Below are positions 1 through 6,938 of a DNA stretch of 19,769 bases, piece by piece (positions within the stretch are counted from its first letter, which is position 1; every line of letters begins with the position of its first letter). Below the pieces are notes generated by a model. The model was not told the origin of the DNA. It was given only the letters and a program-made list of their open reading frames with translations, and searched no databases. This DNA comes from Geobacter sp. UBA2189 (GTDB taxonomy: Bacteria > Desulfobacterota > Desulfuromonadia > Geobacterales > Pseudopelobacteraceae), in the NCBI GenBank assembly GCA_002328035.1, contig DCVL01000031.1:1-19769 (forward strand), written 5' to 3'. The translations under genes were made by a program, and so were the position numbers.

Positions 1-431
1 GAGAAGGCTACGGATTTCAGGCCGCGGGTGGCTTTGGACTGGCCAATCCTAAACTGGACGGTGCTGGGCTACAGTACGACGGTTCCTTCTCACTGCTACA
101 TACCACAAGCGGCCTCAACCTGACACTTGCAGCAGGACTACTGGAGCAAAAACAGAGGAATGATGGCACCAATCTCTATGCAAAACTGGGATGGCTGACC
201 AACCTGACGAGCCTGGGCTCTACCGCCTTTGGTATCGACTATACCAGAAGCAGGGATATGGCTGCCACAGGTGACAAGGGATACTCCGTCGGTGGAGCGG
301 TGGTTCAGTCCTTTGAAAAATACGCAACCGAGCTTTACCTGCAGTACCGTATCTTCTCACTTGACAGAACAGCTGACATCCCTGTTTCGGACATCAATAT
401 CGGCACCTTTGGCGCACGGGTGAAGTTTTGA
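1..431 (+). CDS. Outer-membrane beta-barrel (porin-like) protein, 3' part only
   Basis: The open frame enters from the left window edge (first complete codon at base 3) and stops with TGA at 429-431, giving 142 visible residues. They show alternating polar and hydrophobic stretches typical of transmembrane beta-strands, many Gly, Tyr and Thr, and the last residues GARVKF. A C-terminal Phe is the usual outer-membrane beta-barrel assembly signal recognised by BamA. The pattern fits the last strands of a general porin, but the start, the signal peptide and the rest of the barrel are outside the window, so substrate and family cannot be named. The stop codon overlaps the start of the following lipoprotein gene by four bases, which implies translational coupling and a shared transcript. 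Confidence 0.75.
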   Translation, partial: EGYGFQAAGGFGLANPKLDGAGLQYDGSFSLLHTTSGLNLTLAAGLLEQKQRNDGTNLYAKLGWLTNLTSLGSTAFGIDYTRSRDMAATGDKGYSVGGAVVQSFEKYATELYLQYRIFSLDRTADIPVSDINIGTFGARVKF

Positions 432-634
432 TCCGCTTGATTGCAGCTGTCATACTTGTGATAACAATCACCGGCTGTAGCGGCATCAAGCCGTGGAAAG
501 CCCCAAACCATCGTGAAGAGGGGCCGCAGGGCGGTCTCTTCTCTGGCACGGAAGGAGCCTGGAGCATAGGCCTCGGAGGAGAGTCCACAGCCACCTCCAA
601 ACCCCAAACCCCTGCAGAATCAGAACAGAAATGA
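428..634 (+). CDS. Small outer-membrane lipoprotein of unknown function (TTG start)
   Basis: A 68-residue protein begins at TTG 428, sharing TTGA with the stop of the upstream barrel gene. The N-terminus has Arg at position 3, a hydrophobic run at about 4-15 and the lipobox ITGC with Cys17, so it should be cleaved by signal peptidase II and lipidated. Ser follows the Cys; with no Asp at +2, outer-membrane sorting is expected. The mature part (about 52 residues) is rich in Gly, Pro, Ser, Thr and Glu, looks disordered, and matches no family I recognise. Its TGA (632-634) lies inside the ribosome-binding region of the following peptidase gene. The two four-base junctions suggest a barrel-lipoprotein-peptidase transcript. 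The TTG start is inferred from the overlap and the signal sequence; no ATG alternative keeps the lipobox. Confidence 0.68.
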   Translation: MIRLIAAVILVITITGCSGIKPWKAPNHREEGPQGGLFSGTEGAWSIGLGGESTATSKPQTPAESEQK

Positions 635-642
635 GGTGCTAT

Positions 643-2175
643 ATGAAGAGTAAAGTTACATCTGTTCTCTTGTTTTCTTTTTTCCTTGGACTCTCTCTGG
701 CCGATGCCTGTACCACCATTATTGTGGGTAAACAGGCCACGGCAGACGGCTCGATCATGATCGCCCGTAACGAGGACACGGGTGACTCCACAGAGACGCA
801 GAACATGGCGCTGTTTCCAGCCCGTAAAGAGGCCGGATTCTTTGTGGGAAACTCCGTTAGCAACCCAGAAAACAATACCTTTACGATGAAGCTGCCACCC
901 AATGCCTTGGGCTATGTAGCCTTCCCCCATTGGCAATCACTGGGTAAAAAGAACCTATCGTTTGCCGAGACCGGCATAAACCAGTTCGGCGTGGCTATCT
1001 CTGCCACCGAGACCATCTTTAACAGCGATCAGGCGTTGAAGGCTGATCCTTACCTGGTGAAGACCGGTTTGACCGAAGATTCCATCACCTCGGTGATACT
1101 GCCATATGCGGTTTCCGCCAAGGATGGGGTAAAGTTGCTTGGCAGAATGATTGAACAGACAGGGGCAGGAGAAGGGTTTGGTGTAGCGTTTAGTGACCGC
1201 AATGAGGCTTGGTATCTGGAAACCGCCTCAGGCCATCACTGGCTGGCTCAGCGGATACCTGAACAGTCGGTGTTTTTTTCAGCAAATCAGGGCAGGTTCC
1301 AGCAGGCTGACTTTGACGATCCGATGCAGGTTCTCTCCTCGCCCGGTCTACATGAGTTTGCCGTTAAAAACAGGCTGTACGATCCTGCAAAGGGGTCGTT
1401 CAATTTCTTTACCTGCTGCGTCAGTGACATCAAGCATGACCACACCTACAACTACCCCAGGGTGCGAGAACTGCTGAAGTTCTTTGCCGACATCTCCTAC
1501 AGCAAAGAGGATGGCCTGTATCCGGTCTTTGTCCAGCCCAACCGAAAGCTGACGGTGCAGGATCTGAAACAGGCACTGCGCAACCATTACAACGGCACTG
1601 CCCACGATCCGTACCTGCATCAGAATCCAAAGGAACCGTATCGGCCGATCTCTGTCATGCGTACTGCCCTGTCTCACATCACCCAAACCAGAACTGACCT
1701 CCCCTCTGATATCGCTGTGATTCAGTATATCGCCATCGGCATGACCGACCTGTCGGCCTATATCCCGTTCTATTCCGGTTTGCGCAAGGTGCCCAAGGCG
1801 TATCAGGGCAATCGCGGCACCATCTCCGGTGACTCACTGTTCTGGCAGTACCGCAAGCTACAGGCTCTGGTGCTACAGGATTATCCCCGTCTGGCACCGC
1901 AGGTACATAAAGCCATTGTCAGTTTTGAAAAACGGACTACAGCCCGACAGGCCGAGATGGAACAGAGCTACCTGAAATTATTCCAAAAGAGCCCCGTTAA
2001 GGCAGCAGAACTGATTCAGCGCTTTACGGATCTTGTTGTAGCGGAGCAGAGCTATCTGATCATAAGCCTGACAAAAAAGCTTGCCGCACAATCAGGCAGA
2101 CAGGGGCTTTCAGACAAGGAGTATGAACAGCTGATCAAAGAGACTGAGAAGAAGTATCACTTTCATGGAGCCTGA
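643..2175 (+). CDS. Secreted C69-family dipeptidase (PepD-like, N-terminal nucleophile)
   Basis: This is a 510-residue protein when read from ATG 643, which has GAGGTG at 633-638 four bases upstream; an in-frame ATG at 631 would add four residues (MRCY) and overlap the upstream stop. A signal peptide (residues 1-22, ending SLADA) precedes Cys23 in CTTIIVGKQATADGS. In family C69 (the dipeptidase A family) the mature enzyme begins with a catalytic Cys followed by this kind of TT-I-G-ATADGS sequence, and NED shortly after also fits. Signal-peptidase cleavage would therefore expose the N-terminal Cys nucleophile directly in the periplasm or outside the cell. The predicted role is hydrolysis of dipeptides or other small amide substrates; actual specificity cannot be read from sequence. 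The length agrees with full-length family members. No obvious terminator follows. Confidence 0.88.
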   Translation: MKSKVTSVLLFSFFLGLSLADACTTIIVGKQATADGSIMIARNEDTGDSTETQNMALFPARKEAGFFVGNSVSNPENNTFTMKLPPNALGYVAFPHWQSLGKKNLSFAETGINQFGVAISATETIFNSDQALKADPYLVKTGLTEDSITSVILPYAVSAKDGVKLLGRMIEQTGAGEGFGVAFSDRNEAWYLETASGHHWLAQRIPEQSVFFSANQGRFQQADFDDPMQVLSSPGLHEFAVKNRLYDPAKGSFNFFTCCVSDIKHDHTYNYPRVRELLKFFADISYSKEDGLYPVFVQPNRKLTVQDLKQALRNHYNGTAHDPYLHQNPKEPYRPISVMRTALSHITQTRTDLPSDIAVIQYIAIGMTDLSAYIPFYSGLRKVPKAYQGNRGTISGDSLFWQYRKLQALVLQDYPRLAPQVHKAIVSFEKRTTARQAEMEQSYLKLFQKSPVKAAELIQRFTDLVVAEQSYLIISLTKKLAAQSGRQGLSDKEYEQLIKETEKKYHFHGA

Positions 2176-2448
2176 ATGAAGGCGGGATAAAGACCCCCAC
2201 TGTGGAGATATCCCTTGAACCGGCAGGTGCTCTTCAGGTATACGGCAACCGATTCAGGGGAACACGGACTGCCTCGGCTAAAGCAAGAATATTTCGTTTG
2301 AGGATATAAATCCCTTCTGCTTCCTTATAAGTTCAGGATTTGACTAAACGCATCAACTCAAAGAGCTTGCAGATGAGTCGTTTACAAGCAGGAGTTACAG
2401 CTGCTTTCATGCTTGTGTTATTGAACTGCTGATTTTGGGTTTATTTGG
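2176..2448 (+). other. Gene-free spacer between the peptidase gene and the rpsU promoter
   Basis: No convincing coding sequence is present on either strand; a 19-codon frame at 2372-2431 has no good ribosome-binding site. Small inverted repeats occur: GGGATA/TATCCC at 2184-2189 and 2209-2214 just after the peptidase stop, AAGCAG/CTGCTT at 2386-2391 and 2401-2406, and the competing ACAAGCA/TGCTTGT at 2384-2390 and 2410-2416. None is followed by a clear U-tract. The spacer probably contains the 3' end of the upstream transcript and sites flanking the rpsU promoter. Confidence 0.4.
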
Positions 2449-2476
2449 TTGACATCATAAAAATTGCTGTTAGTAT
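2449..2476 (+). promoter_or_regulatory. Sigma-70-type promoter for rpsU
   Basis: A perfect -35 hexamer TTGACA (2449-2454) is followed after 16 bases by TAGTAT (2471-2476), a four-of-six match to TATAAT. Transcription would begin near 2483, leaving a leader of about 80 bases before rpsU. The region upstream is gene-free, as expected for a promoter at the head of the macromolecular-synthesis cluster. No operator is evident. Confidence 0.5.
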
Positions 2477-2565
2477 ACGAAGCTCACAAAAAATACACCT
2501 GGGCATTGTTAACAGCGTCATGTTGTTTGCATACACGTATCTTACGATGGAGGGAGGGATTATGG

Positions 2566-2763
2566 ATGCCAGGAGTAAGAATTCGAGAAAACGAACCATT
2601 TGATCTCGCTCTGAAAAAGTTCAAGAAACAGTGCGAAAAGGCGGGGATACTTTCTGAGGTTCGCAAGCGCGAGCATTATGAAAAACCCAGTATCAAACGT
2701 AAGAAGAAGGCTATTGCCGCTCGCAAGCGTGCATTGAAGAAACAGCGCAAGATGATAGATTAA
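2566..2763 (+). CDS. rpsU: 30S ribosomal protein S21
   Basis: The 65-residue product MPGVRIRENEPFDLALKKF... has the S21 hallmarks: the short N-terminal strand ending in the EPFDLALKKFKK helix, then an arginine- and lysine-rich C-terminal helix (KRKKKAIAARKRALKKQRK). S21 sits on the platform of the small subunit and helps initiation. ATG 2566 is chosen because it gives the family's usual length and N-terminus and has GGAGGGAGGG at 2549-2558 just upstream; the frame stays open to 2464 but the extra residues are not S21-like. It heads the rpsU-cvpA-dnaG-rpoD cluster, the equivalent of the classical rpsU-dnaG-rpoD operon, here with cvpA inserted. A strong hairpin follows. Confidence 0.95.
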   Translation: MPGVRIRENEPFDLALKKFKKQCEKAGILSEVRKREHYEKPSIKRKKKAIAARKRALKKQRKMID

Positions 2764-2822
2764 CGGCCTTTGTCCAAGCCGGATCTTATTCCTGACCTCC
2801 CACCAATGATCCGGCATGCATT

Positions 2823-2855
2823 GCAAACGGGGCTTTCGTAAGAAAGCCCCGTTGC
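2823..2855 (+). terminator. Strong hairpin after rpsU (partial terminator or RNA-processing/stability element)
   Basis: AACGGGGCTTTC (2826-2837) pairs perfectly with GAAAGCCCCGTT (2842-2853) around the tetraloop GTAA; with one bulged A (2825) the stem extends by GC/GC to 2823 and 2855. The following bases (GCCGTCTAATTTCT) are only weakly U-rich. In Escherichia coli a terminator between rpsU and dnaG lets S21 be made in excess over primase; the position here suggests the same role. The poor U-tract could mean leaky termination or a 3'-end stabiliser instead. Confidence 0.6.
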
Positions 2856-2879
2856 CGTCTAATTTCTACGGAAGCAACT

Positions 2880-3365
2880 ATGAGCCTGCTTGACACCTCT
2901 ATCCTGACCATACTTGCCCTGGGAGGGCTCCGTGGATTGCTTCGTGGACTCGTGAAAGAGGCTGCATCCCTGGCTGCTGTACTGTTGGGCGGATGGCTCG
3001 CCTTTATGTTTCACGAAAAAGTTGCCATGCTGCTTCAGGGAACAATACCGCCCGTAGCGTCAAGGATGATAGCATTTGTAGCTCTGCTGATTCTAGCAGG
3101 GCTTGCCGCTCATATTCTTGGTAACCTGCTGACACGTCTCCTAAAGCTTGCGCTTTTGGGCTGGGTTAATCGTCTGGGCGGTATGGCTTTGGGTCTTATT
3201 GAAGGTTCACTGGTTTTAGGTATGGTTTTTTATTCCGTGATTGCCGCCCCTTTTGTATTCACTTTCAAGGATACAGTAAAAAAGCATTCTGTAGCCTACC
3301 CGTTGGCGCAATTTGGCGGTATGGCGATTGATCGAGCCAAGTCACTGAAGTTGCAGAGTCCATGA
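2880..3365 (+). CDS. CvpA-family inner-membrane protein
   Basis: A 161-residue integral membrane protein with about four hydrophobic segments (roughly residues 5-22, 30-48, 62-86 and 95-125). The N-terminal motif LALGGLRGLLRGLVKEAASL matches the CvpA (colicin V production protein) family, whose members carry a G-x-x-RG-x-x-G pattern in the first helix. In enterobacteria CvpA is needed for colicin V production and contributes to envelope homeostasis; its biochemical function is not settled. ATG 2880 has a modest GGAAG site five bases upstream. Its TGA (3363-3365) overlaps the dnaG start as ATGA, so it is translationally coupled to primase. The symbol is withheld because orthology to enterobacterial cvpA rather than general family membership cannot be shown here. 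Confidence 0.85.
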   Translation: MSLLDTSILTILALGGLRGLLRGLVKEAASLAAVLLGGWLAFMFHEKVAMLLQGTIPPVASRMIAFVALLILAGLAAHILGNLLTRLLKLALLGWVNRLGGMALGLIEGSLVLGMVFYSVIAAPFVFTFKDTVKKHSVAYPLAQFGGMAIDRAKSLKLQSP

Positions 3366-5134
3366 ACCGTAATGACAAAGTCAGAGAGGTCGCCGAGAGA
3401 CTTTCTATCGTTGATTTGATTGGAGAATATGTATCCCTGAAGCGGAGCGGAGCCAATTTTATGGGGCTTTGCCCGTTCCATAACGAAAAGACCCCTTCAT
3501 TTACCGTTAATCCTGCCAAAGAGATATTTCATTGTTTTGGTTGCGGGACTGGCGGGGATATTTTTTCCTTTGTTATGAAGATAGAGGGGTTAAGCTTTCC
3601 GGAGGCACTTAATAAGCTGGCGGCCAGAGCTGGTGTGGTAATTGAGGATCGCCCGTTATCTGATGCCGAAAAAAAGAATCGCCTGGAGCGTGAACAGCAG
3701 CGCTCAATCATGCTTCTTGCCGCTCAATATTACAGGGATTCTCTGACTAACGGCTCGGAAGGGGCAGAGGCCAGGCGTTATCTGCAAGAGCGGGAAGTCG
3801 ACAGGGAAACTGAATCAGCCTACGGACTTGGTTACGCACCTGAAAGAAGGGATGCTCTTGTAAGGCTTCTGAAGTCAAAAGAGCTTCCTTTGGAGCTGGC
3901 AGAACAGCTTGGTATAATCCGCAAAGGGGAGCGAGGCTGGTACGAGCTGTTGCATAACCGTCTGATCTTTCCGATCAGGGATAATCAGGGGCATCCTATA
4001 GGTTTTGCCGGCAGGGTATTGGATAACAGTCTGCCCAAATATATAAATTCACCGGAGTCTCCGCTTTACCATAAAAGCAACATACTGTTCGGGGTTGATC
4101 TTGCTCTGCGTGATATCCGCAAAACCGGAACAGTCATTATAGTAGAGGGATATTTTGACCATCTGGCTCTTTACCGCGCCGGTATACGTAACGCTTTGGC
4201 AACTTGCGGAACAGCGCTTACCGATGGCCATATAGCCCTGCTGAAGAAACATGCAGAGAGGGTCTGTCTGCTCTTTGATGGTGACAGTGCAGGACGCAAG
4301 GCTACCGTAAGGGCTATGGAGCTTTGTCTTGAGCAGTCCTTGCCGGTTTACGTTGTCGGTTTACCGCAGGAGGAAGATCCGGATAGCTTTCTGCGGCGTT
4401 ACGGGGCTGATGAGTTCAATAAACGGGTTGCTTCAGCCAGACCGGCCTTTGAGCAGTTTTTGCAATGGCTTATGGCTAAGACCCCACCAAGCTCGACAGA
4501 CAACAAGACACGGCTGGCTCTCGAGATAGTTCCGAGATTAAGCAGGATATCGGAGACTATTGAGCGGGATCTTTACGAAAAAGAGGTTTGTCGCCTGTTG
4601 GATATTGATAACCTGGGCAAATTCCATCGTCAGGTTATGAATCAGATGGATGCAAAGAAGCCTGTTCATAATGAGCCGGCTCATTGGAAGCGCGAAAAAC
4701 CTCTTAACAGGGACAGAGTTCAGGAGATGTTGCTTGGGCTTATGGCTGTATTTGCCGGAGCAAGGGAAGAGGTATCCGGTCTGGGCTGCAACGAACTGTT
4801 TGATGAGCTGCATCGCCCTCTGGCAGAAGCTCTGATTATGGAGGCAAACCAGGATTCTGACCAGTCAGGGATCTGGATTAGTGTTATTTCAAGATTAAAA
4901 GAGTCAACAGAGCGGGAACTTGCCGCACGACTTGGCATGACAGATCAGCATCTGTCAGGGATGGAAGACTGGCGAGGCGCCTTTAATGACTGTCTCCAGA
5001 GGCTTAAAAAGGCTCGTACAAAAGAGCTTAAACAGATTGCTGTCAGGTTGGGCACACTGCCTGTAGACAGCGATGAATATCAAGAATTGTTGAAATCTGC
5101 CGATCAGTTGCGTAATCGGAAATCGGCCTTATAA
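3362..5134 (+). CDS. dnaG: DNA primase
   Basis: A full-length 590-residue primase that makes RNA primers at the replication fork with the DnaB helicase. Domains in order: the CHC2 zinc-binding domain at about 1-100 with the ligand set Cys37, His40, Cys58 and Cys61 (CPFH...CFGC); the RNA-polymerase core; the TOPRIM fold with the acidic residue Glu262 in VEGYFD and the DGD motif at 306-308, matching the metal-binding acids of E. coli primase; and a C-terminal helicase-interaction region from about 450. It starts at ATG 3362, overlapping cvpA by four bases, and rpoD follows after 38 bp. No unusual insertion or missing catalytic residue is seen. Confidence 0.97.
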   Translation: MNRNDKVREVAERLSIVDLIGEYVSLKRSGANFMGLCPFHNEKTPSFTVNPAKEIFHCFGCGTGGDIFSFVMKIEGLSFPEALNKLAARAGVVIEDRPLSDAEKKNRLEREQQRSIMLLAAQYYRDSLTNGSEGAEARRYLQEREVDRETESAYGLGYAPERRDALVRLLKSKELPLELAEQLGIIRKGERGWYELLHNRLIFPIRDNQGHPIGFAGRVLDNSLPKYINSPESPLYHKSNILFGVDLALRDIRKTGTVIIVEGYFDHLALYRAGIRNALATCGTALTDGHIALLKKHAERVCLLFDGDSAGRKATVRAMELCLEQSLPVYVVGLPQEEDPDSFLRRYGADEFNKRVASARPAFEQFLQWLMAKTPPSSTDNKTRLALEIVPRLSRISETIERDLYEKEVCRLLDIDNLGKFHRQVMNQMDAKKPVHNEPAHWKREKPLNRDRVQEMLLGLMAVFAGAREEVSGLGCNELFDELHRPLAEALIMEANQDSDQSGIWISVISRLKESTERELAARLGMTDQHLSGMEDWRGAFNDCLQRLKKARTKELKQIAVRLGTLPVDSDEYQELLKSADQLRNRKSAL

Positions 5135-5135
5135 T
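5108..5135 (+). promoter_or_regulatory. Possible rpoD-proximal promoter at the end of dnaG
   Basis: A perfect -10 hexamer TATAAT (5130-5135) straddles the dnaG stop codon, with TTGCGT (5108-5113), three of six matches to TTGACA, 16 bases upstream. Transcription would start near 5142, about 30 bases before the rpoD ATG. In E. coli, rpoD also has internal promoters within dnaG, so an extra sigma-factor promoter is plausible. The weak -35 and the AT-rich context keep confidence modest. Confidence 0.35.
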
Positions 5136-5172
5136 TAAAAATATTTGCATTTCCATAAAGGTAACCAACCAA

Positions 5173-6933
5173 ATGGCCAAAAAAGATATGGATGAAGTCA
5201 AGCAGTTGATTGATATAGGTAAAGAGAAAGGCTTTCTGACCTTTGATGAGGTAAATGATATCCTCCCCCCTGATATTGCTACTGAACAGATTGATGATGT
5301 CATGGGCATGTTTGGTGATATGGATATTGAGATTGTTGACTCTTCCCAAAAAGTGAAGATCCCGAAGGCCAAGATTGATCTTGAAGAGGGGGAGGAAGAA
5401 TCCGAAGGGGAATCGGAAGAGATCGAATTTGAGCCAGGGGTAATAGGCAGAACCAGTGATCCTGTCAGGATGTACCTTAGAGAAATGGGTTCCGTATCCC
5501 TTCTGACTCGTGAAGGTGAGGTAGAAATTGCCAAAAGGATCGAGGACGGGGATCGTGAGGTGGCCGGAATCATTCTTAACACCCCTATTACGGTAAAAGA
5601 AGTGCTCTCTCTGGGTGACAGGCTCCGTAAATTACAGATTAACCCGTCTGAAATAAGTAAAGATATTGAAGAAGATGCGGATGTGGATATTGAAGAGGAA
5701 CAGGAGGACACCCAGAAACTCCGGCTTATTGAGGTTATAGATGCCATTGCCGCAAGCGATCTGCTGATAACAGAACTTTTAACCTCACAAGAGGCAACAA
5801 AGTCTGCGCCAAAGAAAAAAGAGATTGAGAAGCAGATCAAAGAGACAAAGGAGACTCTGGCAGAACTGCTCCGTTCGCTACGCCTGAAGGATCGTCACAT
5901 AACCAGGGTTGCCGATCGCCTCAAGGAGCTCTCATCAAAGGTTACAAGGGTAAGGCATGAACTTGCCGAGGTGCATGATATTATTCCTCAGGACAAGCTG
6001 AATGACCTTGTTGAAAAGTTCCGGATTGATGAAACAAAGGGACTGGCTGCCCTTAAACCTTTCAAGCTGAATGAAGATGAGTTCCAGAAGGTTGAAAGAA
6101 GGGTGAGGAACGCCGCCCGCAAGTTGTCCAAGGTCGAGCAGGAATCAGGCTTCAAGGCTACTGAGCTTTCCAAGGCTATTCGCGCCATCCGTGAAGGGGA
6201 ACACAAGGCAAGAATTGCCAAATCGGAACTGATTGAAGCCAATTTACGTCTTGTTGTATCAATTGCAAAAAAGTACACAAATCGTGGTCTACAGTTCCTT
6301 GACCTGATCCAGGAAGGCAACATCGGACTTATGAAGGCGGTGGACAAGTTTGAATACCAGCGTGGCTACAAGTTTTCCACATATGCAACATGGTGGATAC
6401 GTCAGGCAATAACCCGCGCCATTGCTGATCAGGCTCGCACCATCCGGATTCCTGTACATATGATTGAAACCATAAATAAGCTTATCCGCACAAGTCGTCA
6501 GCTGGTTCAGGAGAATGGACGGGAACCTCTCCCTGAAGAGATCGCCGACCGTATGCAGCTTCCACTGGAAAAGGTTCGTAAGGTTCTGAAGATAGCGAAG
6601 GAACCGATCTCTCTGGAAACTCCCATTGGGGAAGAAGAAGATTCCCACCTTGGAGATTTTATTGAGGACAAGGCAGTCGTCAATCCGCTTGAGGCGGTTA
6701 TAAAGGCCAATCTATCTGAACAGACCTCTCGTGTTCTTGCCACCCTTACCCCTAGGGAAGAAAAGGTTTTAAGGATGAGATTTGGCATCGGAGAGAAGAG
6801 CGACCATACCCTGGAGGAGGTTGGACAGGATTTTGAGGTTACTCGTGAACGGATCAGACAGATTGAAGCCAAGGCGTTGCGTAAACTTCGCCATCCAAGC
6901 CGCAGCAAGAAATTAAAAAGCTTCGTGGAGTAA
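5173..6933 (+). CDS. rpoD: Primary RNA polymerase sigma factor (sigma-70)
   Basis: A 586-residue housekeeping sigma factor. Region 1.1 is at the N-terminus (VKQLIDIGKEKGFLTFDEVN). Region 1.2 is DPVRMYLREMG. An acidic non-conserved region lies between 1.2 and 2. Region 2 starts near residue 357 (LRLVVSIAKKYTNRGLQFLD) and includes the -10-recognition and melting motif YATWWIRQAITRAIADQART at about 403-422. Region 3 follows. Region 4.2 is a helix-turn-helix at about 547-577 (LEEVGQDFEVTRERIRQIEAKA) that reads the -35 element. The presence of region 1.1 and the dnaG context mark it as the primary sigma factor rather than an alternative one. The start at ATG 5173 has AAGG upstream. The next gene begins 5 bp after the stop, so the two are probably co-transcribed. 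Confidence 0.98.
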   Translation: MAKKDMDEVKQLIDIGKEKGFLTFDEVNDILPPDIATEQIDDVMGMFGDMDIEIVDSSQKVKIPKAKIDLEEGEEESEGESEEIEFEPGVIGRTSDPVRMYLREMGSVSLLTREGEVEIAKRIEDGDREVAGIILNTPITVKEVLSLGDRLRKLQINPSEISKDIEEDADVDIEEEQEDTQKLRLIEVIDAIAASDLLITELLTSQEATKSAPKKKEIEKQIKETKETLAELLRSLRLKDRHITRVADRLKELSSKVTRVRHELAEVHDIIPQDKLNDLVEKFRIDETKGLAALKPFKLNEDEFQKVERRVRNAARKLSKVEQESGFKATELSKAIRAIREGEHKARIAKSELIEANLRLVVSIAKKYTNRGLQFLDLIQEGNIGLMKAVDKFEYQRGYKFSTYATWWIRQAITRAIADQARTIRIPVHMIETINKLIRTSRQLVQENGREPLPEEIADRMQLPLEKVRKVLKIAKEPISLETPIGEEEDSHLGDFIEDKAVVNPLEAVIKANLSEQTSRVLATLTPREEKVLRMRFGIGEKSDHTLEEVGQDFEVTRERIRQIEAKALRKLRHPSRSKKLKSFVE

Positions 6934-6938
6934 TTTAT

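Noticed and set aside
394..936. A 180-codon antisense frame across the lipoprotein and peptidase starts
   Set aside because: No ribosome-binding site or recognisable domain, and it opposes two coupled plus-strand genes.
2372..2431. A 19-codon frame that looks like a short leader or signal peptide
   Set aside because: It has no Shine-Dalgarno sequence, lies upstream of the rpsU promoter and has no downstream partner in its frame.
5043..5840. A 265-codon open frame antisense to the end of dnaG and the start of rpoD
   Set aside because: It is the mirror of two strongly supported genes, is extremely rich in Ser and Ile, and shows no domain; the openness comes from the acidic codon usage of rpoD regions.
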